Part shown: piece after piece, positions 48,461 to 58,665 of the stretch | How the letters are laid out: each line of letters begins with the position of its first letter | Position numbering within the stretch: position 1 is the first letter of the stretch | Assembly: GCA_029255685.2 (NCBI GenBank) | Contig: CM055313.2 | Location: 75,184,641 to 75,248,640, forward strand | Reading direction: 5' to 3' | Source: Silene conica | Taxonomy: Eukaryota; Streptophyta; Magnoliopsida; Caryophyllales; Caryophyllaceae | Length of the DNA: 64,000 nucleotides | Made by a program: the position numbers and the translations under genes | Notes under the pieces: model-generated | The model's database searches: none | What the model was told of the DNA's origin: nothing | The model's input: only the letters and a program-made list of their open reading frames with translations

Positions 48461-48609
48461 TGATACGTTTTGTATTGTTTGGAAATTTTATGGTTGTGTT
48501 ATTATTATTCCAGGGAACAAGCCCTTAAATACAAATAATAAGGTGTAAAGAGCTATAACCCTAATACATATGGATTAAACGTAAAGTATGGGGCTAATAC
48601 GACTTATTA
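48461..48609 (-). mobile_element. 3' LTR of copia element
   Basis: 149 bp, matching the reunited 5' LTR in almost every position. The purine tract on minus (GAGAGAGGG) abuts it at 48610-48618. Confidence 0.88.
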
Positions 48610-48616
48610 CCCTCTC

Positions 48617-49285
48617 TCAAACTGGAGCGTGGGGATCAAGAACGCCGAGTTTGCTGAGAAGAGAATGAAACTGAGCCGAGCCAAGAGCTTTAGTGAAGAT
48701 ATCCGCCAACTGAGAACGAGTGTGATCGAACATGGGAAGCGACATGAGCCCATCGGTAATAGCATCTCGAATATAGTGACAGTTAATCTCAATGTGCTTC
48801 GTACGCTCGTGGTACACGGGATTGTGAGCGATATGAAGTGCGGATTCATTGTCACAATACAATTGCATAGGAAGGGGCACTGTGACACCCAGATGGGAAA
48901 GAAGACCAATAAGCCATTTCAACTCACAAATAATGTTAAGCCATAGAACGATATTCAGCTTCAGAAGAGGAAAGAGATACGGTATGCTGTTTCTTAGTCT
49001 TCCACGAAAAGGGGGGCCGCCGAAGAAAACAATCCATCAGGACATCGACCTACGCGTGAGAGGACAGCTAACGTAGTCAGAATCACACCACTTGGTGACC
49101 TTGAAATCGGTTTAAGCTTTTAAAAGAGTCCATTGACCCGGATTTCTCTTTAAATAACGGACAACCCTGAGTGCCGCGGCCATATGATTTGTACGAGGGT
49201 GCTGAAGGAATTGGGAGAGAGTGTGAACCACATAAGCAAGGTCGGGGCGAGTAACTGCCAAGTACACAAGACGACCGACCATGGA
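48617..49285 (-). pseudogene. Copia RT C-terminus and RNase H, broken
   Basis: From 49285 downward the minus strand encodes the end of copia reverse transcriptase (SMVGRLVYLAVTRPDLAYVV, HTLSQFLQHPRTNHM). After a damaged stretch comes the RNase H end at 48617-48922 (LYCDNESALHIAHNPVYHER, TKHIEINCHYIRD, ADIFTKAL). Gag-to-RT sequence that should precede it is missing, replaced by gypsy sequence at about 49285. Confidence 0.88.
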
Positions 49286-50169
49286 TAGTAGCTTTAAGAT
49301 CGTCGTACTCGGCTTGGGTAATGAGTACTTGGCCATTATCAAACGGTGCTTGGCTTTTTGTAGAGGTCAAATCTGCATAAAGCTCGGAGAATGAACCCCC
49401 TTGCTTGTATCTTCGATACGCATAAACTCGCTCGGGTTCAGCCATACAAGAGACAGGGTTATGTCCCTCTTCACCACATCTACCACACACTACTTCCAGA
49501 ACAAAAACTTGACTTCCCGTAATTAGCTGTGTAAGTGGCCATATTTTCAATTATTTGCGACCCTTTGTCGTCAGCTACATTAACCTGAAACCTCCCTAGT
49601 GTGGGACCATCAAGAATAGCTCTATGCTCATACTGCAACCCGTTGTAAAATTGAGTGCATAAATACCAACGCTCAAATCCATGATGAGGAACTGAGCGAA
49701 CCAATTTCTTAAATCTGGCCCATGCTTCACTCAAATTTTCGGTATTGAGTTGAGTAAAATTGGTAATTTGTCCCCTTAACGCAGTAGTTCGTTGAGGAGG
49801 AAAATACCGTCTGTTGAATGTCAATGCTAAAGTACTCCAATCCACAACCACGGCAGCTGTCATATCAAGATCCCTCCACCAAACTTTGGCGTCATCAACC
49901 AAGGAAAAAGGAAATAAGAACTCCTTAACCTTATCTCGAGTCACTCCGACGACTAGTGGAATGGTTGAGCAATAGTCAGTGAAAAGCTCAATATGCTTAG
50001 CCGGGTCTTCATCTACCGTGCCTTTGAACACATTCCGCTCTACCAGCTGTAGAAAAGATGGATGAGTACCGAATGTTCCCACGTTAGCTGTAGGAAGAAT
50101 AAGTCCTTTGGGCAAATCATTTGCGCTAGGCTCAGAATGACTTGCGATATTTGGCATACCTGCAAGCAC
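49286..50169 (-). pseudogene. Gypsy (Athila-like) gag fragment
   Basis: From a Met codon at 50169 the minus strand encodes a gypsy gag (FKGTVDEDPAKHIELFTDYC, AWARFKKLVRSVPHHGF). It continues in another frame to a zinc knuckle CGRCGEEGHNPVSC near 49480. It fuses into copia RT near 49285, so everything 3' of gag has been lost. Inactive fragment. Confidence 0.8.
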
Positions 50170-50283
50170 TAAACACTAGAACCAAACGTAAGAACTGCCT
50201 CAAGGAATAAAATCAGTGAGACGAAAGACAAACAAAAATAGACTATAAAATTACACCGCCTCCCTGGCAACGGCGCCAAAATT

Positions 50284-51652
50284 TGACACGGCTATGGCAA
50301 CCCTATCAAAAATAAAACCTAACCGGTCTCAACTAAATGTAGCAGAGGTAATCGGGTATCGTATTCACAGAGAGAGGGGAATTCTATAGTCTAAATAAGT
50401 CCATCTGAAATAACCGATTATGGGGTTTGTTTGATTTTAATTTCTAAAAACTAAGAGGGGAAGGGATAGAGAGAATAGATAGAAAAACCACTAGGATTGT
50501 CGGTTCACCATGGCTGCTAAATTCCGAACTAATAGTTATAAGGCACCCTAAACTCGGTCCGTGGGTAGTGAAAAGGTCCTTCCGGTCCGCTATTCGCCCT
50601 AAGACTATACTAACTTAGCTTCCGCCCTAATTAGCATGGTCCTAATAATCGTCGCAGAACTACCCCAATTCCAATCTTCCGACGCAGGTCAAGGGGGTTT
50701 CTACACAGTCAATTGAGTGCGTCGACTCAGACAATTAACATCTATAAATTGCGACGGATACATACAAACCAAATTACGGGTATCCTAAACTAACAATTCA
50801 ACCTACGCCATGGCTACCCTATATCCTAGCGGGGGAAATTACTACACATGATTGATAAGAGAACGATGATAACAACGGATTGAATAATTAACAACATTGC
50901 ATGAAGTGAGGAACAATTGAAATAAGAACAAAGGAACAGAATTACCGAACTGTATAGCAAAAATGATGACAGGAAGAAAGAAAATATGATCCGAGTAATA
51001 AGAAACAATTACGAGAATCTAAACTATGAAAAGTCGCAGTGAGACTTGAGTTTAATTTCATCTCCTGTGAATGCCCCTCCTCTGTTCACGAATTGTTTTA
51101 TTCATAAAACAATTTCCTTCGAGAGCTTATTGTTCTCGATCAAGAAGTCAGGTAACTTCTCGATCGAGAACAATAAGCTCTCGATTGAGAAGATTCTTCT
51201 AGGCTATTTGTTCGATCGAGGATAAATTGCTCTCTGTCGAGATCTTGACTGGCAACTCACTCGATCGAGAATGAAATGCTCTCGATTGAGAATCTTCAAC
51301 TTAGCATCAACTCGATCGAGCATAATAAAGCTCGATCGAGGACTTCATGCTGGAATGGGTCGATCGAGACAAAAGACTCCCAATAGGCAGGCTTTGATCA
51401 CCTCGAATGCTCTTCCATCCTTAAGGATTCCTTTCACGCATCTCGAGACAACAAGTTTCCACTACGAGTCACTTATGCAAGCTTGGAAGACCATAAAAAG
51501 GCTGATTTGTATCCGCTCCGGCTCATTCCTGCAAATAATGCAAAACAAACCAAAGTAGACTATTCTGGGGATAATTGTAGTAAAATACTGCGGAATAAGC
51601 GTGTAAATGCGTGCTAAAAAGGCCAAAAAGGTCATATGAAATGCACACATCA
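50284..51652 (-). mobile_element. 5' LTR of the nested gypsy fragment
   Basis: Minus strand TGATGTGTGCATTTC...GCCGTGTCA, 1369 bp. It is followed by AATTT and the primer site TGGCGCCGTTGCCAGGGA (50261-50278), typical of Athila-like elements. GAGGG at 51653-51657 is copia gag sequence and would be its target duplication; the partner is deleted. A cluster of TCGATCGA words lies at 51110-51370. Confidence 0.85.
51110..51370. repeat. TCGATCGA palindrome cluster in LTR
   Basis: About ten occurrences of (C)TCGATCGAG or TCGATTGAG, often paired as AGCTCTCGAT...GAGAAC units with dyad symmetry. They lie 282-542 nt from the LTR start. Confidence 0.8.
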
Positions 51653-51978
51653 GAGGGGTCAATGGTGCGCATAACCCATTGAACAACGGTACAATGAATG
51701 ACCTCCCAATGTCCGAGGAGAGTCTTATCAGTTGGCTTATCAACGGAGCCATCGCAAAAACCGAATTTTCGGCGTGATTTGAGAGACATTTTCATAGAAC
51801 GACTCCATTCCTCGTAGTTATCAGGGCCACGTCTAATATCCGTAAGTACGAGGCTAGGAATATCATGACTACCGAGATAGAAAGGAGACATGATATCAAT
51901 GGAGGTGGGATTTTCGTCTTCTGGTTTTGTCATTGAAAGAGACGAAGAAGGAGGCAGTTTTAAGCGGAAGCAAACCAA
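51653..51978 (-). pseudogene. Copia gag N-terminal fragment
   Basis: The minus-strand frame has the copia gag N-terminus (SPFYLGSHDIPSLVLTDIRR, DNYEEWSRSMKMSLKSRRKF, GFCDGSVDKPT), ending at ~51653 where the gypsy LTR is inserted. It begins just after the copia primer site. Confidence 0.85.
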
Positions 51979-51998
51979 AAGTCTGATACCATGATACG

Positions 51999-53345
51999 TG
52001 GTGAGCCGAAGTCGTATGCTCCCAAAGATAATATTTATAACACTTAAAACCTTAAACTAATATAGTATATGGTAATAAGGATCGATCCACAGAGAAGGCG
52101 ATGTAATTTATGTGAATTATAGTATAGAAAATAAGTAACAAAAATAGGGGGGTTTTGTGATTGAATAATCTATCGTCTACTAAACAAACAATAAAGATGA
52201 ATGAATTCAGATGATTAAAAGATCTTGGGTCAATAAACATCCGCTATCAACAAACTAATTGGTCTTCGATTGTCTTTAATTCAATTACTCTCAAGTACTT
52301 TATTGTGAAAATACAGGTTTCCTTCTTCCTCTTAAGTATAGTCAACTAAGTCGAAACGCGATATTAGAAGACCCTAATTATTGAACAATCTAAGCCAAGC
52401 GTCTAGATTTAATCCAACAATAGCATTAACAATCCAAGGAAGCAATAAAGATAACGATCTTTAACACACGCGGTTAACGATTCGAATTATATGTTTAGTC
52501 TCTACCTCGTCCTAATAACGATGAAACACATACAAATTATTAGGGTAAAGTTTGCTACTTTAGTCTAGATTAATTGAACAATTACGGATTCAATTTCTAA
52601 ACATGCGATAGATTAAAGTAACAATTACTAATTGATCAGATTAGCAAGAGAAAACAATAATCATAAAATACGAGCAAGAGACATAAACAATACTTGAGAA
52701 ATAAAAGGGAGAAAGAACAATCTCACAATTAATTAGTTGAAGCTTCCGTTTATCAATCCAAGAAAAGAGAGGATTAGTTCCTCATAATTATTGAGCAAAA
52801 GAAATTAGGGTTCTTGAGGTTTTCCCCCAAATCTAAAAGTTGAATCAATCATAAAAGTGAAGGATGCCCCAATACTTAACCTAATATTACTACTAATAAA
52901 GAAATAATAGAAGATAGCTGAAATAAGGAAATCAAACGAAATAAAGCATCGAAGCAGCCGAGCCACGGGCGACCCGCGGCCACATCCGCGACCCGCGGGA
53001 AAAATCCGCGACCCGCGGGAAAAATCCGCGACCCGCGGGAGTTTCTGACGCATTTCTTCCTTCTTCGTCTTTCCTTGCTTGAACAACGGGCTTGACCAAT
53101 GGTTCGCTTCCTTCACCTGATGGGCCAAAAAGGGCAAAACCGCATGCACCCTATCCATGATTAACGAATACTCAAAGCCAAAAGATATCTACACTTCATT
53201 GATCCATAATCTCTTCTAAAACTCCCAAAATAATGCCAACAACTCAAAATGGATCTTAATGCAATTATCCTTCTAACAACCCATTTATATCATGTTTATC
53301 CAACTAACTCACGCCTCTTAAACCCGTACTAAATACGGCATATCA
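51999..53345 (-). mobile_element. 3' LTR of the young Athila-type element
   Basis: 1347 bp. It has three ATCCGCGACCCGCGGG-type units at 52974-53041 where the other LTR has two, which accounts for the whole length difference. Confidence 0.93.
52974..53041. repeat. 20-bp tandem repeat with CCCGCGGG palindromes
   Basis: A GC-rich unit of ~20 bp in an otherwise AT-rich LTR. The partner LTR copy is at about 58150-58210 and is one unit shorter. Confidence 0.9.
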
Positions 53346-53385
53346 AACTTCCCCACACTTAGATCTTTACTCGTCCTCGAGTAAA
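53346..53385 (-). other. Polypurine tract and upstream hairpin
   Basis: Minus strand: stem TTTACTC/GAGTAAA around GAGGAC (53366-53385), then GATCTAAGT, then GTGGGGAAGT, then the LTR start TGATATGCCG. Same design as 10486-10523 in the older element. Confidence 0.85.
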
Positions 53386-53545
53386 CTCAAAGGACTCATT
53401 ACAAGCTCATACCAACACCGATCCACAGAAGGGTAAGAAAAGTAATAAAACATGTAGTAATACTTGAACCAGACGGTCTTCAACTTAGCAGCAGGAGATC
53501 AAAATAGCATCGGATTTTTTTCTTTACCTATGTCTCTCATTTTGC

Positions 53546-53579
53546 CTAGAGCGTCCGCCCTTGCGGATTTTCACTCTAG
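53546..53579 (-). other. 3'UTR hairpin, copy 3
   Basis: Sense strand: outer stem CTAGAGTG/CGCTCTAG, an AAAA bulge, inner stem TCCGC/GCGGA with an AAGG loop. It shares GTGAAAA...CGC with the other two copies, but both stems differ in sequence. Confidence 0.75.
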
Positions 53580-53646
53580 CTTATCATTTTTTTTTTTCAT
53601 CTCACCTCTACTCTCAGTGGCACGCAACTCGTTTCTTCATTTTACC

Positions 53647-53674
53647 CGGAGCGCCCTTTCGGGTTTTCACTCCG
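53647..53674 (-). other. 3'UTR hairpin, copy 2
   Basis: Sense strand: outer stem CGGAGTG/CGCTCCG, an AAAA bulge, inner stem CCC/GGG with a GAAA tetraloop. Confidence 0.75.
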
Positions 53675-53698
53675 TCCTCGGCCACATCCCAATCTTGC

Positions 53699-53726
53699 CT
53701 AGGCGCCCTTTCGGGTTTTCACCTAG
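53699..53726 (-). other. 3'UTR hairpin, copy 1
   Basis: Sense strand: outer stem CTAGGTG/CGCCTAG, an AAAA bulge, inner stem CCC/GGG with a GAAA tetraloop. It is the first of three after the protease ORF. Confidence 0.75.
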
Positions 53727-54557
53727 CCGGGATTAATCTTTTTATTTATTTTTGCTTTTTTCATTTTTTTTTTCTTTTTCATGTTTTTTTTTTTTTTTTT
53801 TTTTGAAATAAAGTACTGAAATAAAAACACCACACATTACAAACGTATACAAATCGGAACGATTCTCCCTCCCCACACTTGAATGAAACATTGTCCTCAA
53901 TGTTGCAAGGACACAATAAAAAGGGAAGAGAAAAACACACACCTCATCTAAGGAATCACCAATGACGATAGAGACCATCAAGCATTCCGCAACACCACAT
54001 GAAAACATGAAAACAGAGCAATCCACGCACCACACCTCCTCCCCACACTTTGCTATTAGCATACTCCATAAAGCACAATCACACAAAGCCAACAAAAGAT
54101 AAGAGTGAAAAACAAGACTAACGCCCCTTATTACTCCAATCCTAACCAAAGACCAAGAAGCTGTAGAAATATATGTGTCAACAACAGAATGCACATAAAT
54201 AAAACACTTCCGCAACTCCGAGCTTACAAGGTCAGTCCTAATCTCCTCTACACCAAATCAACAATCTATCCAACCGCATAAACAAGTGTCCACAACAACG
54301 CACCGCGGTTACACCACACCTTAGCCACTATCCTACCCATCCTTCCTTCTAGGTCTCCCTTCTTATGTCGCCAACACCATAAATTGGGCAGTTCCGACTT
54401 CCGTTTTTTTTTGAATTTTCGTTTTTTTTTTTTTTTTTTTTTTGAAATTGCACACACAAATCTATGGGTTGCCTCCCAGAAGCGCTGTTGTTTAACGTCG
54501 TTGGCTCGACATCTCGCGGAGTGGTGAAACACCCGACTTAAGATAGAGTTTAGAACT
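53727..54557 (-). other. Non-coding region after protease
   Basis: Two long homopolymer tracts (A on the sense strand, at 53786-53804 and 54423-54443) and a hairpin at 54465-54485 (GCGCTT, then TGGG-AGGCAA-CCCA). No ORF that I accept. This is where pol would be expected in a complete element. Confidence 0.75.
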
Positions 54558-56020
54558 TTACCTTTTCAAGGGACTAGGGTAAACACTTGATTTAATATGT
54601 ATAACTTGTGTTGCTTTACCGGAGCTCTTCCGGCGAATTAGATTATCAAACCAAGTCTTACCCTTCCTTTTCCCAGCCTCAGCATCTTTGTGATTCTCCC
54701 ATAGAAGGATACACCTTTTCTCTCTAAGCGGGGAGTCCTGCAAAATTTCACAAGCTTTGCTCGGAAGTGGTGGCTTCCGGCTTCTCATAGAAGTATGATT
54801 GGTAGTAATGGCACACAAAGAAGAAACCATAGAATTAGTTGAATTAGGTGGATTAATTTGAAATTTAACCACCTTCCCATCAAACTCCATAGTCAAGGAA
54901 CCATTTGGGACATCAATTCGGGTTCCTGCGGTCTTTAGGAATGGTCTACCCAGTAAAATTGGGATAGCATCAACCTCCTGTGCCATATCCAAAACATAGA
55001 AATCTGCTGGGAAAACTAGTTGATCTACCTTGACCATGACATTCTCTACTAATCCTCTAGGGTGTACACTAGACCGATTAGCAAGTTGGACTACTACCCT
55101 AGTGCTTTTCAAAGGACCAAGCTTAAGAGACTCATAAACATGGTAGGGGAGAACATTTATTGATGCCCCTAGATCTAACATGGCTCTTTCAAACCGTGTA
55201 TCACCTATAGTGCAAGGTATGGTAAACACACCCGGATCACTACACTTAGGAGGGGTCTTACTCTTAAACAAGGCCGAAACAAACTCACTAGGTTTCCCCT
55301 TCTGCTTTTTCAAACTACGTTCCTTCTGATTTCTTTTAATTGTACAAAGTTCTTTTAAAAACTTTGCATATCTAGGAACACTCTTAAGCAAGTCAAGTAA
55401 AGGAATATTTACCTCGCATTTACGAAAGGTTTCGTAAATATCAGTGTCATGCTCCTTTCTTCTTTTGTCCTTCAAAGCCTCGGGAAAAGGTGGGAATGAC
55501 TCATATGTGGGCATAACTGGTGTCACCTCCTTGGAATTAGATGCATCTTTGGTCACTCCATCACTAAGTAGCTTGTCACCTTCAACCACTAACTCCTCTT
55601 CTTCTTGAATAGTCACCACCCTAGGCTTAGCTTTTGGCTTTTCAATCTCCACCAATTGCCTACCATTTCTCAGTGACACGGCACTCACATTCTCCCTGGG
55701 ATTCAGCACTGTTTGAGATGGTAGAGCACCCGACTGTTTAGCTTCTAACCGATTGACCGCAGTAGCCAATTGGCTCACTTGATTCTCAAGATTTTTAAAA
55801 TTTTGCTTATTATCAGCTCGATCTTGAGTAACACTGAGAGTGAGAGCACGAATCATATCTTCCGTGGACATTGATGAGCTCGGTGGTGCTTGTTGAGCTA
55901 CTTGTTGTGGCACTTGTTGAGTAAATTGTTGTCCTTGTAGTCGCTGGAGAAACTGGCCTCTAGGAGGGCCAGCTGATGGACCGGCTTGAGAGTTTCCCCA
56001 ACGGAAGTTAGGGTGAGCCT
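54558..56020 (-). CDS. Gag C-terminus and retropepsin ORF
   Basis: The frame is open from the gag frameshift near 56020 to the stop at 54558; the first Met is at 55913. It contains a Gln/Pro-rich linker, a coiled stretch (NFKNLENQVSQLATAVNRLE) and an aspartic protease. The protease active site is DLGASINVLP, with an Ile-Leu-Leu-Gly-Arg-Pro-Phe motif further on. Retropepsin cleaves the gag polyprotein in the particle. The ORF ends without RT. The protein is probably made as a fusion to gag, either by frameshifting or from an intact parental copy. DLG in place of DTG is common in Athila-type protease; I am not sure it is active. Confidence 0.85.
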
Positions 56021-57103
56021 TCCATATCCTTCATTATAGGTATTAGAGTGTGGATCCCATTTCTTGTTTGAACTACTCTCCCATATACCATTCACCGTCT
56101 GAGAACCACCCTCTTGCATTTGGGGGCACAAATCGCTAGGATGGCCCTCAATACAGCATATACCACAAACAACGGCCATTTGTCTTCCAGATAACATGTC
56201 ACGTAGGGTGGAAGCAATATTATCAACTTTCTCCTCCAAGCCAGGACTAACACCCATAGCACTCACTCCTCTTCGTGATGGTCTCCTCTCAAACTGTCTA
56301 GAGGTCTCAGCTAGCTCTGTGATAACCTCCCAAGCTTCATCTGGATTCTTATTTGCTATATTTCCCCCACAAGCAGAGTGAATCATACGACGATCATCGA
56401 TGTTTAGGCCTCCACAAAAATACATGATGAGATCTTGGTCGGAGTATCCATGGTAAGGACAACTAGCACAAAGCTTCTTAAATTTCTCAAGAAACTCATA
56501 CATAGTTTCTCCATCTTGTTGTTCAACATTACTGATGGCTCTTTTTAGTTGAGATGACCGAGAAGGAGGAAAGTATTTCTCCAAGAATGCCTTCTTCATA
56601 CCTACCCAAGTAGTGATACTCCCCGGTGGTAGGTAGTTTAACCAATCTCTTGCATTATCCTTCAAGGAGAAGGGAAATGCTCTCAATTTCAACTGCTCTT
56701 CTGTGACATTGGCTGGCTTCATACTGGTGCAAACAATATGAAAATCCGAAAGATGCTTGTTCGGATCTTCGATGCTCATACCACTGAAACTGGGTAATTG
56801 ATGTATCAACCCAGATTTCAGTTCAAAAGTAGCTCCATCATCCAAGGCTGGAAAAGTGATGCACAATGGTTGAACGTCAAGATTTGGAGCTGTAAGTTCC
56901 CTTAAGGTTCGAGTCTCTCTAGCCATATTCACAGTAGTAGAAATTTCCGAAGTGTCTGAATTTGAGTGTATATCTTTCTCAGAATCTGGGTGCTCAAAAG
57001 CAACTAGCAAACCTTCTCCGACTTGTCTTAACCTGAAAAAAGTACGTTCAATCTCTGAGTCGTAAGGCTCGAGTGGTTGGTCAGAAGAACGAGTATTAGG
57101 CAT
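55898..57103 (-). CDS. Athila-type gag
   Basis: Starts MPNTRSSDQPLEPYD at 57103, ~60 nt inside the primer site. It carries a retrotransposon gag domain (RAFPFSLKDNARDWLNYLPP, FLEKFKKLCASCPYHGY) and a zinc knuckle CGICCIEGHPSDLC at about residue 317. Gag forms the virus-like particle and binds the RNA. Sequence character changes after about residue 360 (near 56020). From there the frame of the next ORF looks like the true continuation, so the last ~40 residues here are probably off-frame. In so young an element this could be an inherited lesion or a used frameshift site. Confidence 0.85.
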   Translation of the reverse strand: MPNTRSSDQPLEPYDSEIERTFFRLRQVGEGLLVAFEHPDSEKDIHSNSDTSEISTTVNMARETRTLRELTAPNLDVQPLCITFPALDDGATFELKSGLIHQLPSFSGMSIEDPNKHLSDFHIVCTSMKPANVTEEQLKLRAFPFSLKDNARDWLNYLPPGSITTWVGMKKAFLEKYFPPSRSSQLKRAISNVEQQDGETMYEFLEKFKKLCASCPYHGYSDQDLIMYFCGGLNIDDRRMIHSACGGNIANKNPDEAWEVITELAETSRQFERRPSRRGVSAMGVSPGLEEKVDNIASTLRDMLSGRQMAVVCGICCIEGHPSDLCPQMQEGGSQTVNGIWESSSNKKWDPHSNTYNEGYGRLTLTSVGETLKPVHQLALLEASFSSDYKDNNLLNKCHNK

Positions 57104-57185
57104 AAACTAAAACAATAAAATTAAAGTCTACACTAAAGAAACACAAAAATTAACTATTGCCTTCCCCGGCAACGGCGCCAAAATT

Positions 57186-58512
57186 TGGTGAGCCGAAGTC
57201 GTATGCTCCCAAAGATAATATTTATAACACTTAAAACCTTAAACTAATATAGTATATGGTAATAAGGATCGATCCACAGAGAAGGCGATGTAATTTATGT
57301 GAATTATAGTATAGAAAATAAGTAACAAAAATAGGGGGGTTTTGTGATTGAATAATCTATCGTCTACTAAACAAACAATAAAGATGAATGAATTCAGATG
57401 ATTAAAAGATCTTGGGTCAATAAACATCCGCTATCAACAAACTAATTGGTCTTCGATTGTCTTTAATTCAATTACTCTCAAGTACTTTATTGTGGAAATA
57501 CAGGTTTCCTTCTTCCTCTTAAGTATAGTCAACTAAGTCGAAACGCGATATTAGAAGACCCTAATTATTGAACAATCTAAGCCAAGCGTCTAGATTTAAT
57601 CCAACAATAGCATTAACAATCCAAGGAAGCAATAAAGATAACGATCTTTAACACACGCGGTTAACGATTCGAATTATATGTTTAGTCTCTACCTCGTCCT
57701 AATAACGATGAAACGCATACAAATTATTAGGGTAAAGTTTGCTACTTTAGTCTAGATTAATTGAACAATTACGGATTCAATTTCTAAACATGCGATAGAT
57801 TAAAGTAACAATTACTAATTGATCAGATTAGCAAGAGAAAACAATAATCATAAAATACGAGCAAGAGACATAAACAATACTTGAGAAATAAAAGGGAGAA
57901 AGAACAATCTCACAATTAATTAGTTGAAGCTTCCGTTTATCAATCCAAGAAAAGAGAGGATTAGTTCCTCATAATTATTGAGCAAAAGAAATTAGGGTTC
58001 TTGAGGTTTTCCCCCAAATCTAAAAGTTGAATCAATCATAAAAGTGAAGGATGCCCCAATACTTAACCTAATATTACTACTAATAAAGAAATAATAGAAG
58101 ATAGCTGAAATAAGGAAATCAAACGAAATAAAGCATCGAAGCAGCCGAGCCACGGGCGACCCGCGGCCACATCCGCGACCCGCGGGAAAAATCCGCGACC
58201 CGCGGGAGTTTCTGACGCATTTCTTCCTTCTTCGTCTTTCCTTGCTTGAACAACGGGCTTGACCAATGGTTCGCTTCCTTCACCTGATGGGCCAAAAAGG
58301 GCAAAACCGCATGCACCCTATCCATGATTAACGAATACTCAAAGCCAAAAGATATCTACACTTCATTGATCCATAATCTCTTCTAAAACTCCCAAAATAA
58401 TGCCAACAACTCAAAATGGATCTTAATGCAATTATCCTTCTAACAACCCATTTATATCATGTTTATCCAACTAACTCACGCCTCTTAAACCCGTACTAAA
58501 TACGGCATATCA
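57186..58512 (-). mobile_element. 5' LTR of the young Athila-type element
   Basis: 1327 bp, TGATATGCCG...CTCACCA on the minus strand. It carries two copies of the 20-bp GC-rich unit. Confidence 0.93.
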
Positions 58513-58665
58513 ATACGTTTTGTATTGTTTGGAAATTGGATGGTTATGTTATTATTAATCCAGGGGAACAAGCCCTTAAATACAAATAATAAGATGTAAA
58601 GAGCTATAACCCTAGTACATATGGATTAAACGTAAAGTATGGGCCTAATACGGCTTATTAATTTG

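Larger units (their letters stand above)
51999..58512 (-). mobile_element. Young Athila-type element with gag-protease only
   Basis: LTRs 51999-53345 and 57186-58512, target duplication ATACG (51994-51998 and 58513-58517), primer site TGGCGCCGTTGCCGGGGAAG on minus (57161-57180), polypurine tract next to 53346. By eye the LTRs differ at about two single bases plus one 20-bp repeat unit, so insertion was very recent. Internal DNA carries gag and protease, then ~1.2 kb of structured non-coding sequence; RT, RNase H and integrase are absent. It must have moved using enzymes from another element. Confidence 0.93.
48461..58660 (-). mobile_element. Ty1/copia element with two nested insertions
   Basis: LTRs are 48461-48609 and, split by a later insertion, 51992-51998 plus 58518-58660. 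The target duplication ATTTG is at 48456-48460 and 58661-58665. The primer site on minus is TGGTATCAGAC (51981-51991). The copia internal region survives only as a gag fragment (51653-51978) and an RT/RNase H fragment (48617 to ~49285). A gypsy fragment sits between these, and an Athila-type element sits in the 5' LTR. LTR edges are TGATACG and CTTATTA, so one terminus is TA rather than TG. Confidence 0.9.

Noticed and set aside
53464-54215. Overlapping frames on both strands in the Athila 3'UTR
   Set aside because: They cross homopolymer tracts and hairpins, have no family resemblance, and lie outside the gag-protease frames.
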